Assembly (NCBI GenBank): GCA_013215105.1
Contig: JABSPL010000007.1
Coordinates: 1-36,486, forward strand
Origin: Flavobacteriaceae bacterium
GTDB taxonomy: Bacteria; Bacteroidota; Bacteroidia; Flavobacteriales; Flavobacteriaceae
Direction: 5' to 3'
DNA: 36,486 nt
Of this stretch, positions 1-8,695 are shown one piece after another (within the stretch, counting starts at the first letter, position 1; every line of letters starts with the position of its first letter). The translations under genes and the position numbers were made by a program. The notes below the pieces were generated by a model, which worked only from the letters and a program-made list of their open reading frames with translations, ran no database searches and had not been told where the DNA came from.

Positions 1-38
1 ATGCTTTCTGAAGATTGAATTTACTCTTAATAATATTT

Positions 39-698
39 TTAGAATAAAATATTACGTAAGGAGATATAATATTTGGAATTATGCCGAAATCTAAAATTTA
101 GATAAGTTAATTCTGTTAGTTTCTCAGCAAACCCTATATAAGATCGGTGTATTTGTGCAAATCTGAAATCTTGTAATTTATCATTCCAATTTCGTAAACT
201 ATCTAATATTAACAGGTTCTTATCTTTGGTTATAACCTTTATATAGTCTACTTCGGCTTTCAAAAACAATATATCATCTATATTTATATTGTACAAAGTT
301 TTGTCTGAGTACAAGAATATATTTTTATTGATCTCTGAATTATGTTTTATTATATTGTTTCGGATCTTATTAATAGCTTTAAAAAACCGTTCAAAAGAAA
401 AAGGCTTTAACAAATAATCTACTACAGATTCCTCAAATGCCTCTATGGCATAATTGGTGTAAGCAGTAGTAACTATAACCTTAGGGGCATCGTTTATAGT
501 TTTAAGATAAGATAAACCATTTAGTTCGGGTAGTTGAATGTCTAAAAACAACAAGTCTGCTTGTTTCAGTTTTTCTGGACTTATATCTAATCCGTTTTCG
601 TACACACCTATGCATTCTACAAAAGGTACTTTGTCTATATAGTTTTGAAGTACCTGTTGTGCGGGTTTTTCGTCCTCTAAAATTATACAATATATCAT
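39..698 (-). CDS. LytTR-family response regulator
   Basis: Cytoplasmic response regulator of 219 aa. Residues 1-110 form a receiver domain with acidic pocket residues near 8-10, phosphoacceptor Asp53 in the LFLDIQLP context, Thr77/78 and Lys98 in LLKPF. Residues of about 120-215 are a LytTR DNA-binding domain, recognisable from the FLKAEVDYIKV and QIHRSYIG stretches. The C-terminal end (YYISLRNILF) is a little shorter than in most relatives. The ATG overlaps the stop of the upstream kinase gene by 4 bp (ATGA), so the two are probably translationally coupled. LytTR proteins bind pairs of direct repeats about two helical turns apart, which fits the repeats at 4145-4206 ahead of this operon. Family assignment is secure; the target genes are inferred. 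Confidence 0.95.
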   Translation of the reverse strand: MIYCIILEDEKPAQQVLQNYIDKVPFVECIGVYENGLDISPEKLKQADLLFLDIQLPELNGLSYLKTINDAPKVIVTTAYTNYAIEAFEESVVDYLLKPFSFERFFKAINKIRNNIIKHNSEINKNIFLYSDKTLYNINIDDILFLKAEVDYIKVITKDKNLLILDSLRNWNDKLQDFRFAQIHRSYIGFAEKLTELTYLNFRFRHNSKYYISLRNILF

Positions 699-1723
699 AG
701 TTTAATATTGAGTATTACTTTAAAAATATTATTTTCTTTAGAAATATCTAATTGATGATTGTTTGGATATAAATGTTCCAATCGTCTTTTTGTGTTTGTG
801 ATACCTATTCCACTTTCTTTCCAACCAGCATCTATTTCTTTTTTTTTATTAAAAGTATTTTCACAGATAAAAGTGAATTCGCCATTTTCTAACGATATTT
901 TTATAATAATAATAGAACCTCTTAAAATACTAGCATATTTAAATGCATTTTCTACAAATGAGATTAATAGTAAAGGTGAAATATCTTGCTGATAATTATC
1001 TGCATTTATCTGGAAATCTACGTTTATTTTGTCCGATAATCTCTCTTTTTGCAGACTTATATAATCCTTCAGGTGCCTTATTTCTTTTTTTAATGATACA
1101 TACTCTTTTTGACCTTCTTGTAAAACATATCTAAAATTATCAGATAGTTTTAAAATCAATTCAGCTGTTTTTTCATCGTTTTTTAAAGCACTAGAGTAAA
1201 TAGTATTTAATGTATTAAATAAAAAATGAGGATTTATCTGAGATTTTAACGCCGATAATTCTGCTTGTTTCTTCTGATTATTAATGTCTTCTAATAGAAT
1301 TTGCTTTTTATATGATTCTTTTATTGAGTAAAGCGTATAAGCAAATAAAGAAATGATAGTGTAAGTAGATATATAACCTATTGCATAATAGCTAAAAAAT
1401 GATTCTTCATGATTACCTTGTAACAACCAATTATGAGTCTTAAGATTGATATATCCCAGTATACAGAAAAGTATAAATAAGATAAATATGTTTCGGAATT
1501 TGTTTTTTGAAGGAAAAACAAACAAAAGTGATATGTAAAACACTAATATACCGAAAAACAAATCGTTGAATTCGCTGTAAAAGTCATAAGATGCTTTCCC
1601 TCTTCCTACAGATTTTAGGAAGGGAAATAACAAATAGACTATCCAAAATCCTAAATGAAATAAAGTCTCTCTAGCACTGAACTTATATAATAATCTTGAT
1701 TTTTCAGGTGTAACTGCTTTCAT
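695..1723 (-). CDS. LytS/YehU-type sensor histidine kinase
   Basis: Inner-membrane sensor kinase of 342 aa. The N-terminal half has four hydrophobic segments (about residues 22-40, 53-70, 76-93 and 112-133) and no large extracytoplasmic domain. A short coiled linker (about 135-160) leads to the His_kinase domain, with the phosphoacceptor His166 in QINPHFLFNTLN, an N box around Asn259 (FVENAFKYA) and a G box GIGITNTKRRL near 305-315. Its stop overlaps the start of the LytTR regulator by 4 bp, and its ATG lies only 4 bp after the stop of the outer-membrane protein gene. The three are therefore one transcription unit, and the kinase and regulator are a cognate pair. The signal is unknown; the outer-membrane protein is an obvious candidate partner. 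Confidence 0.95.
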   Translation of the reverse strand: MKAVTPEKSRLLYKFSARETLFHLGFWIVYLLFPFLKSVGRGKASYDFYSEFNDLFFGILVFYISLLFVFPSKNKFRNIFILFILFCILGYINLKTHNWLLQGNHEESFFSYYAIGYISTYTIISLFAYTLYSIKESYKKQILLEDINNQKKQAELSALKSQINPHFLFNTLNTIYSSALKNDEKTAELILKLSDNFRYVLQEGQKEYVSLKKEIRHLKDYISLQKERLSDKINVDFQINADNYQQDISPLLLISFVENAFKYASILRGSIIIIKISLENGEFTFICENTFNKKKEIDAGWKESGIGITNTKRRLEHLYPNNHQLDISKENNIFKVILNIKL

Positions 1724-1727
1724 TTTT

Positions 1728-4040
1728 CTAATCTATAGATGTTTTGTTGTACCTTCTACTTTTTCTGTTTCTAGTTTTTTTATTGTTTTTAAACAATTTA
1801 TAACTTAGGCTAAGTAAAACATTAAACCTCTGAGATTGTATATGCCAAGTACTTTTTTGCGTTAAATTATCCGATTTACTAGTAGTTTTTAAAATGTTAT
1901 TGTCAAATATATCGACTAATCTTAAACTAGCAGATAGTCTTTTTTTTAAAAATTGCCCGTTTATACTTAAGTCTAGTCTATTTCTAGATTCTACATAACT
2001 AAACGATCTTTGCCTCTTAGGATTGTAAATATAAACTATATCTGCAGTTAAACTATTACTGATTGTAAATGTATTTTTAAACTGAATATTAGAAGAAAAC
2101 ATTTCGTGCCAACTAACATTTACATTTTTATTTATTTTGGTAGAATAATAATTAAAAGTAAGTCTTGAATTCCAGAAAAGTGATAGTCTATAAGTCAGCA
2201 TAGTTTCTATTCCATAAGAATTAAATACTCCAGAGTTTTTGTAAGTGAATATCTGATTATTGTCTTCTGAATATTCTGTCCATAGAATTACATTCTTTCT
2301 ATGTCTGTAAAAACTAGTTATTCCTAACTTGAGCTTGTTAAAATTACCCTGATAACCAAATTCTATATTGTCACTAAGATCAGGGTTTATATCAGGATTA
2401 TATATCCAAGTAAATAAAGGGTTTACAACCTGAAATGCATTTACGTGATGGAAATTAGGTCTCGAAATACGCTTACTATAACCCAAATTGAAAGTATTAT
2501 TGTCGTTTGCAGGGTAAGAAATATGTACAGAAGTGAAAAGATTTGAAAACGCCTTATATCTTGAGAAATGATCAGCCTTAATTACCGAATTAGATTCGAA
2601 ATGTTCATAGCGAAGTCCTACCTGAAAATTCACCTTATCTATAGAGAATTTTGATAGAAAATATACGCCTAGTAGTGTTTCATTATATTCAAACTTATTG
2701 TTTGTACTTGTGTTGTCTGTCAAAATTAACCTGTTTTCACTATCTAATTTTTGAGTGTTTCTAGATATCCCCGTTTCTATTATAAACTTGTCTTTAATAG
2801 GCAAAGTGTAATCTAATGCTAGTGATTGTAATAAGAAATTTTCTATCAAAAACTGATCTGATATCAAAATACCATCTTTAGAATCCATTATCGGATAATT
2901 ATTGTCTCCATTATTGACATTATAGTCTAATTCCAAAAAGTGTTTATCTCCATCAAACTTAAATCTATAGTTAGAATTAAAATTAGTTATATAATGAGAA
3001 TGTGTGTTCTCTCTCAAATACTGGTAATCTTCACCATCTGTAAGGTCATAAAACTCAGATTTATTGTAAGAGCTATGAGAATCATCTGTATAATATATTT
3101 CGAAAGAAAATTCATGTTTGCTTTTTATATAAAAATCGATATCTGAGCTTATTTTATAAATATCTCCTTCAAACTGATATGAAGTAAATATGTTTTCTAT
3201 ACTTCCATCATTAAATTCACGTAATATCGTCTGATTATCGGTTGTCTCACTACTCGATTTTGACATGTTAAACCTGAAATTAACCGACGATAAACTATAA
3301 TTACCATTAAAGCCAAAATTGTATCTACCTGTACCTGTACCTAAAAACAATTTTGAATTCAAACCTAGCTCTTTATTCTTTTTTAAAATAACATTTATAA
3401 TTCCCGAAATACCATCTGCTTTATATTTTACCGAAGGAGAAGTTATTATTTCAATCCTATCGATAGATGAAACCGAAATTTGTTGTAGTAATTCTACTGA
3501 ATTTAACGAAGACATCTTTCCGTTTATCAAAACTCTTACATTACTGCTTCCTCGTAACGATATAGTGTTAGACGTAATATCAGTTTCTACTTCAGATATA
3601 TGATCAAATGCCTCTAATGCATTTACTCCTGATTGCTGAATGTCACTACCAAAATTAATAATCTTCCTATCTATCTTCAGTCGAGTTGTAGTCTGTTTCC
3701 CTTTTATTAAAACCTCTTCCAAGGCTGTAGTATCTTCGATTAGTAGTATTGTAAGTTTATTAAGGTTTTCTATTTTAGTGAAATTTAAAATAGATGTCTT
3801 GTATCCTATAAAACTAATCTCTATATGGGTGAATATTTTATCTATGATTAATTCAAATTCCCCATTTTCATCGGCAGAAACCCCATCTACTAATTCTGAT
3901 TGGTTATAAATACCTATTGTAGCAAAAGGAACTGATTTTTTAGTGATTATATCGATGATAACTCCTTTTAATTCTTTGCTTTGGGAGTAGGTAAGCATAA
4001 CTGTAAATAATAATATCTGTAATACTAATGTGCGTTTCAT
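1728..4040 (-). CDS. outer membrane beta-barrel protein, TonB-receptor-like
   Basis: 770-aa outer-membrane protein. Residues 1-19 are a typical signal peptide ending in TYSQ. Residues of about 23-90 form a carboxypeptidase-regulatory-like fold (KGVIIDIITKKSVPFATIGIY to SFIGYKTS). A plug-like region (about 105-225) contains LRGSSNVRVLINGK and GISGIINVILKK, followed by a long beta-barrel rich in alternating aromatic strands. This matches the Bacteroidota outer membrane beta-barrel family related to TonB-dependent receptors; no clear TonB box or SusD partner is seen. It is the first gene of a three-gene operon with a LytS kinase and LytTR regulator (4-bp gap to the kinase). The substrate is unknown, and the protein could be a transporter or a sensor for the two-component system. 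The C-terminus is basic (KKTRNRKSRRYNK), an uncommon ending for an outer-membrane barrel. Confidence 0.9.
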   Translation of the reverse strand: MKRTLVLQILLFTVMLTYSQSKELKGVIIDIITKKSVPFATIGIYNQSELVDGVSADENGEFELIIDKIFTHIEISFIGYKTSILNFTKIENLNKLTILLIEDTTALEEVLIKGKQTTTRLKIDRKIINFGSDIQQSGVNALEAFDHISEVETDITSNTISLRGSSNVRVLINGKMSSLNSVELLQQISVSSIDRIEIITSPSVKYKADGISGIINVILKKNKELGLNSKLFLGTGTGRYNFGFNGNYSLSSVNFRFNMSKSSSETTDNQTILREFNDGSIENIFTSYQFEGDIYKISSDIDFYIKSKHEFSFEIYYTDDSHSSYNKSEFYDLTDGEDYQYLRENTHSHYITNFNSNYRFKFDGDKHFLELDYNVNNGDNNYPIMDSKDGILISDQFLIENFLLQSLALDYTLPIKDKFIIETGISRNTQKLDSENRLILTDNTSTNNKFEYNETLLGVYFLSKFSIDKVNFQVGLRYEHFESNSVIKADHFSRYKAFSNLFTSVHISYPANDNNTFNLGYSKRISRPNFHHVNAFQVVNPLFTWIYNPDINPDLSDNIEFGYQGNFNKLKLGITSFYRHRKNVILWTEYSEDNNQIFTYKNSGVFNSYGIETMLTYRLSLFWNSRLTFNYYSTKINKNVNVSWHEMFSSNIQFKNTFTISNSLTADIVYIYNPKRQRSFSYVESRNRLDLSINGQFLKKRLSASLRLVDIFDNNILKTTSKSDNLTQKSTWHIQSQRFNVLLSLSYKLFKNNKKTRNRKSRRYNKTSID

Positions 4041-4061
4041 AATATTGGTTTTTGTATTACT

Positions 4062-4069
4062 GCAAAACT
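4062..4069 (-). promoter_or_regulatory. candidate -7 element of the OMP-HK-RR operon
   Basis: Read on the minus strand this is TAGTTTTG, a match to the Bacteroidota -7 consensus TAnnTTTG. It lies 22 bp ahead of the operon's ATG. No TTTG is present at the expected -33 position. A weak -33 would be consistent with dependence on an activator bound at the upstream repeats, but that is inference. Confidence 0.45.
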
Positions 4070-4144
4070 ATTGCTATATCAGATACAGGTGAAATTTAAT
4101 ATGTGAACAGGTGGTATTACTCTGTCAAAAGAGGATTTATGCTT

Positions 4145-4206
4145 TTTGTCGGGTTTTAAAAGAATTTGTCGGGTTTTTGTCGGGTTCTAAGGAGTTTTGT
4201 CGGGTT
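4145..4206. promoter_or_regulatory. four direct repeats TTTGTCGGGTT, probable LytTR operator
   Basis: The 11-mer TTTGTCGGGTT occurs exactly at 4145-4155, 4165-4175, 4176-4186 and 4196-4206. Start-to-start spacing is 20, 11 and 20 bp, so all copies sit on roughly the same face of the helix and form two pairs, with the middle copies abutting. LytTR regulators are known to bind paired direct repeats of about 9 bp with a period near two turns. The operon starting at 4040 encodes a LytTR regulator, so autoregulation is the simplest explanation. A related half-copy, TTTGTCGGAA, lies at 4442-4451, upstream of the RtcB gene. Confidence 0.65.
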
Positions 4207-5947
<1,741 letters not shown>

Positions 5948-5957
5948 CGATGTCTAT

Positions 5958-5991
5958 GGGGGTATAGCTCTTGCAAGATAACGACTATACC
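5958..5991 (+). other. tRNA-like 5' fragment within a small hairpin
   Basis: GGGGGTATAGCTC (5958-5970) looks like the 5' end of a tRNA of the Ala/Ile kind. It is followed at once by TTGCAAG, which resembles the anticodon loop of tRNA-Ala(UGC). The D-loop, variable loop, T-loop and CCA end are absent, so it is not a working tRNA. GGTATAG (5961-5967) pairs perfectly with CTATACC (5985-5991), giving a 7-bp stem 11 nt after the RtcB stop codon. It may be a tRNA relic or just a 3'-UTR hairpin. Confidence 0.3.
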
Positions 5992-6211
5992 ATACACAGT
6001 ACATTTTAAATTTGTTAAGACAATTTTAAAGTTAAATACTATATCAATATAAGGCAGCGTATGAACGAATTTATAATAAATAAGGAATTTTAGTGGCTTC
6101 TGATGAGTTTTTGCGTTTTTTTTAATTTAAACAGCTAGAGAGAACAGAGTAAATGTAGGTATAGGTTGTGGTTAGACTTGTATATAGTCGTCTTTTATTA
6201 GATTTTTGAGC

Positions 6212-6254
6212 AAAAAAAACAGGTAATTCATTTAAGAATTTACCTGTTTTTTTT
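6212..6254. terminator. bidirectional terminator, RtcB gene / small ORF
   Basis: Inverted arms around AACAGGTAA..TTC (from 6212) and GAATTTACCTGTT (to 6254) form a long stem with a 6-nt ATTTAA loop, A-run on the left and T-run on the right. It can end both the rightward RtcB transcript and the leftward transcript of the 88-aa gene. The remainder of 5992-6211 has no supportable gene. Confidence 0.8.
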
Positions 6255-6276
6255 ATTTCTTTCAGAAATTGAATGC

Positions 6277-6543
6277 TTATACTGCATTCAATCTGTCAAC
6301 TAATTCAGTAGCTTTTACTTCTAAATCTTTTTCAATAGACTTAAAGTGTTGTTTTTTGTTTTCTACTTTTTTAGCACCTACTCTATCTATCAAAGAATCG
6401 AATAATACTATTGCATCATCAGATATTGCTTCGCATTTTGTTTCGTTATCCTTAGGATTGATAGCTGATGTAATGTAACATGCATCTAAAACACCACCTA
6501 ATACAAAATGAATGTTCTTTTTTAGAGTTTTTATGTTTGCCAT
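6277..6543 (-). CDS. conserved-looking small protein of unknown function
   Basis: 88-aa soluble protein with a basic N-terminus (MANIKTLKKNIHF), a middle segment with two cysteines (residues 22 and 37) and a helical, charged C-terminal half (ENKKQHFKSIEKDLEVKATELVDRL). No signal peptide or membrane segment is visible, and I do not recognise a domain. Coding status is supported by a proper start, a -7 element TATTTTTG (minus strand 6575-6568) 25 bp upstream of the ATG, and a strong shared terminator right after its stop. It is divergent from hemF with promoters that overlap, so the two genes may be coordinated. No function can be given. Confidence 0.75.
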   Translation of the reverse strand: MANIKTLKKNIHFVLGGVLDACYITSAINPKDNETKCEAISDDAIVLFDSLIDRVGAKKVENKKQHFKSIEKDLEVKATELVDRLNAV

Positions 6544-6575
6544 AATTTATAATTTTATAATTTTGGGCAAAAATA
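6536..6575. promoter_or_regulatory. overlapping divergent promoters of hemF and the 88-aa gene
   Basis: For hemF the plus strand shows TTTG (6536-6539), an 18-bp spacer and TAATTTTG (6558-6565), a good match to the TTTG-n-TAnnTTTG promoter of Bacteroidota. It gives a predicted start near 6572 and a leader of about 28 nt. For the leftward gene the minus strand has TATTTTTG at 6575-6568. The two -7 elements are only 2 bp apart, so polymerase can occupy only one at a time. Confidence 0.6.
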
Positions 6576-6599
6576 CAGAATTTTATAATACTATACATC

Positions 6600-7502
6600 A
6601 TGAAAACAAAATTTTACAGTTTTTTAGAGAAATTACAGGACAATATATGCCAAGAACTAGAAAAAGCAGACGGTAAAGCTGTTTTTAAAGAGGATATTTG
6701 GAAAAGACCCGAGGGTGGGGGAGGAAGAACCCGTGTTATAGAAAACGGTGATGTTTTTGCCAAAGCAGGTGTAAATATATCGGCAGTAGAAGGTGAGTTG
6801 CCTCCTGTGTTGCAAGAGAAACTAGAAGTAAATGATGCTAAGTTTTTTGCTTGTGGGCTTTCTTTGGTTATACATCCTCGCAATCCTATGGTCCCTACAG
6901 TGCATGCCAATTGGCGTTATTTTGAAATGTACGATACCGATGGAAATATAACAGATTCTTGGTTTGGAGGTGGTCAGGACCTTACGCCTTACTATTTGTT
7001 CGAAGAGGATGCCGTTCATTTTCATAAGACTTGTAAAGATGTTTGCGATAAGTTTTCTGAAGATTTTTATCCTATATTCAAAAAACAATGTGATAAATAT
7101 TTTTGGAACACTCACAGGAACGAATCTAGAGGTATAGGTGGTTTGTTTTTCGATTATTTGAAAAAAACAGATGATTATAGCCTAGAAGATAGATTTGATT
7201 TTGTTACTTCTTCGGGTAAAAGTTTTGTAGAATGTTATGTTCCTATAGTCGAGAAAAGAAAGAATTTGGCTTATACCGAAGAGCAAAAGCAATGGCAAGA
7301 AATAAGACGAGGAAGGTATGTGGAGTTTAACCTAATACATGACAAAGGGACTCTTTTTGGGCTTAAAACTAATGGTCGAGTAGAGAGTATTCTTATGAGT
7401 TTACCTCCAAAAGTGCAATGGCATTACAATTGGCAGGTAGAAAAAGGTAGTGAAGAAGAAAAATTAGTGAAAATTCTTGCCGAACCTAAGCAGTGGATTT
7501 AG
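6600..7502 (+). CDS. hemF: coproporphyrinogen III oxidase, oxygen-dependent
   Basis: 300 aa, the normal length of HemF. It oxidatively decarboxylates coproporphyrinogen III to protoporphyrinogen IX with O2 in the cytoplasm. Diagnostic stretches are RPEGGGGRTRV (about 37-47), NPMVPTVHANWRYFE (about 95-109), SWFGGGQDLTPYY and RNESRGIGGLFFDYL (about 174-188), followed by the FVECYVPIVEKRK and RRGRYVEFNLIHDKGT segments. The ATG at 6600 is preceded by a good Bacteroidota promoter. It lies away from the two large haem operons at 25.3-35.5 kb but supplies the step between HemE and HemJ. No oxygen-independent HemN/HemZ is seen in the window. Confidence 0.97.
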   Translation: MKTKFYSFLEKLQDNICQELEKADGKAVFKEDIWKRPEGGGGRTRVIENGDVFAKAGVNISAVEGELPPVLQEKLEVNDAKFFACGLSLVIHPRNPMVPTVHANWRYFEMYDTDGNITDSWFGGGQDLTPYYLFEEDAVHFHKTCKDVCDKFSEDFYPIFKKQCDKYFWNTHRNESRGIGGLFFDYLKKTDDYSLEDRFDFVTSSGKSFVECYVPIVEKRKNLAYTEEQKQWQEIRRGRYVEFNLIHDKGTLFGLKTNGRVESILMSLPPKVQWHYNWQVEKGSEEEKLVKILAEPKQWI

Positions 7503-7517
7503 TTTTGAAACCACTTA

Positions 7518-7567
7518 TTTTCAGTATCTTATTTTATTTAAGAATTAAAAAAATAAGATGCTGAAAA
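7518..7567 (+). repeat. 18-bp stem hairpin after hemF
   Basis: TTTTCAGTATCTTATTTT (7518-7535) pairs with AAAATAAGATGCTGAAAA (7550-7567), with a single G-U type mismatch and a 14-nt loop. It starts 15 bp after the hemF stop. No T-run follows the right arm, so it may act as a 3'-end stabiliser or a weak terminator rather than a classic intrinsic terminator. Confidence 0.55.
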
Positions 7568-7628
7568 AATATTTAATAAAAAGGTATTAATTTTGCTAAA
7601 AGAGAATAAAAAGCAAGAAAAAAAACCT

Positions 7629-7636
7629 TAGTTTTG
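7629..7636 (+). promoter_or_regulatory. candidate -7 element for pdhA-pdhC
   Basis: TAGTTTTG matches TAnnTTTG and lies 30 bp before the pdhA ATG at 7667. A second match, TAATTTTG, lies at 7588-7595. Neither has a clear TTTG at -33, so the assignment is tentative. Confidence 0.4.
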
Positions 7637-7666
7637 CATTTGTACGACAATATATTTTTTACAAAG

Positions 7667-8677
7667 ATGAAGGAAATAACAAAAGATACCTATATAAAAT
7701 GGTACAAGGACATGTTACTATGGCGTAAGTTTGAAGACAAGCTAGCGGCAGTATATATACAACAAAAAGTAAGAGGATTCTTGCATTTGTATAATGGTCA
7801 AGAAGCTGTGTTAGCAGGTGCTTTACATGCTATGGACTTGTCTAAAGATCATAGAGGAGAGACAAAAGATAAGATGATAACGGCATATAGAAACCACGTT
7901 CAGCCAATAGGAATGGGTGTAGACCCAAGAAGAATAATGGCAGAACTTTACGGGAAAAAGACAGGTACATCTCAAGGTTTGGGAGGTTCTATGCATATTT
8001 TCTCTAAAGAAAAAGGTTTTTATGGAGGTCACGGTATAGTAGGAGGTCAGATTCCTTTGGGAGCAGGGCTTGCTTTTGGTGATAAGTTTTTCCAAACTGG
8101 AGGGGTAACACTTACTTATTTTGGTGATGGAGCTGCTCGTCAAGGGTCGTTACACGAAACTTTCAATATGGCAATGTTGTGGAAACTTCCTGTTGTATTT
8201 ATAGTAGAAAACAACGGTTATGCTATGGGTACTTCGGTAGAACGTACTGCTAACCATACCGAAATATGGAAACTAGGTTTAGGTTATGAAATGCCTTGTA
8301 AACCAGTTGACGGAATGAATCCTGTAAAAGTAGCTGAAGCTATGGACGAGGCAATGGAAAGAGCCAGAAGAGGTGATGGTCCAACATTCTTAGAAATGAA
8401 AACTTACCGTTATAGAGGTCATTCTATGAGTGATGCTCAGCACTACAGAACCAAAGATGAAGTAGCTGAATACAAAAAAATAGATCCTATAACTCAAGTA
8501 TTAAATGTTATAAAAGATAAGAAATATTTAACTCAAGACGAGATAGATACTATAGATGCTGATGTTAAAAGCTTGGTAGCAGAATGTGAAAAGTTTGCTG
8601 AAGAGTCTGATTACCCAGATGCTGATGTTATGTATAAATACATATATTCTCAGGAAAACTATCCTTTTATCAAATAA
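7667..8677 (+). CDS. pdhA: pyruvate dehydrogenase E1 component, alpha subunit
   Basis: 336 aa from the ATG at 7667. An in-frame start at 7634 would add 11 residues that lie within the presumed promoter. The subunit carries the thiamine-diphosphate site: AYRNHVQPIGMG (about 73-84), GGSMHIF (about 107-113) and the GDG...NN cofactor motif from GDGAARQG (about 153) to ENNGYAMGTS (about 181-190). The phosphorylation-loop-like segment YRYRGHSMSD follows. It decarboxylates pyruvate and passes the acetyl group to lipoyl-E2. The E2 gene starts 18 bp after its stop, so the two are co-transcribed. The E1 beta and E3 genes are not in this window. Confidence 0.95.
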   Translation: MKEITKDTYIKWYKDMLLWRKFEDKLAAVYIQQKVRGFLHLYNGQEAVLAGALHAMDLSKDHRGETKDKMITAYRNHVQPIGMGVDPRRIMAELYGKKTGTSQGLGGSMHIFSKEKGFYGGHGIVGGQIPLGAGLAFGDKFFQTGGVTLTYFGDGAARQGSLHETFNMAMLWKLPVVFIVENNGYAMGTSVERTANHTEIWKLGLGYEMPCKPVDGMNPVKVAEAMDEAMERARRGDGPTFLEMKTYRYRGHSMSDAQHYRTKDEVAEYKKIDPITQVLNVIKDKKYLTQDEIDTIDADVKSLVAECEKFAEESDYPDADVMYKYIYSQENYPFIK

Positions 8678-8695
8678 TTTTAGACAAAAAAGATT

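Noticed and set aside
5958-5991. A functional tRNA-Ala gene
   Set aside because: D-, T- and variable arms and the 3' acceptor strand are absent, so only a fragment is reported.
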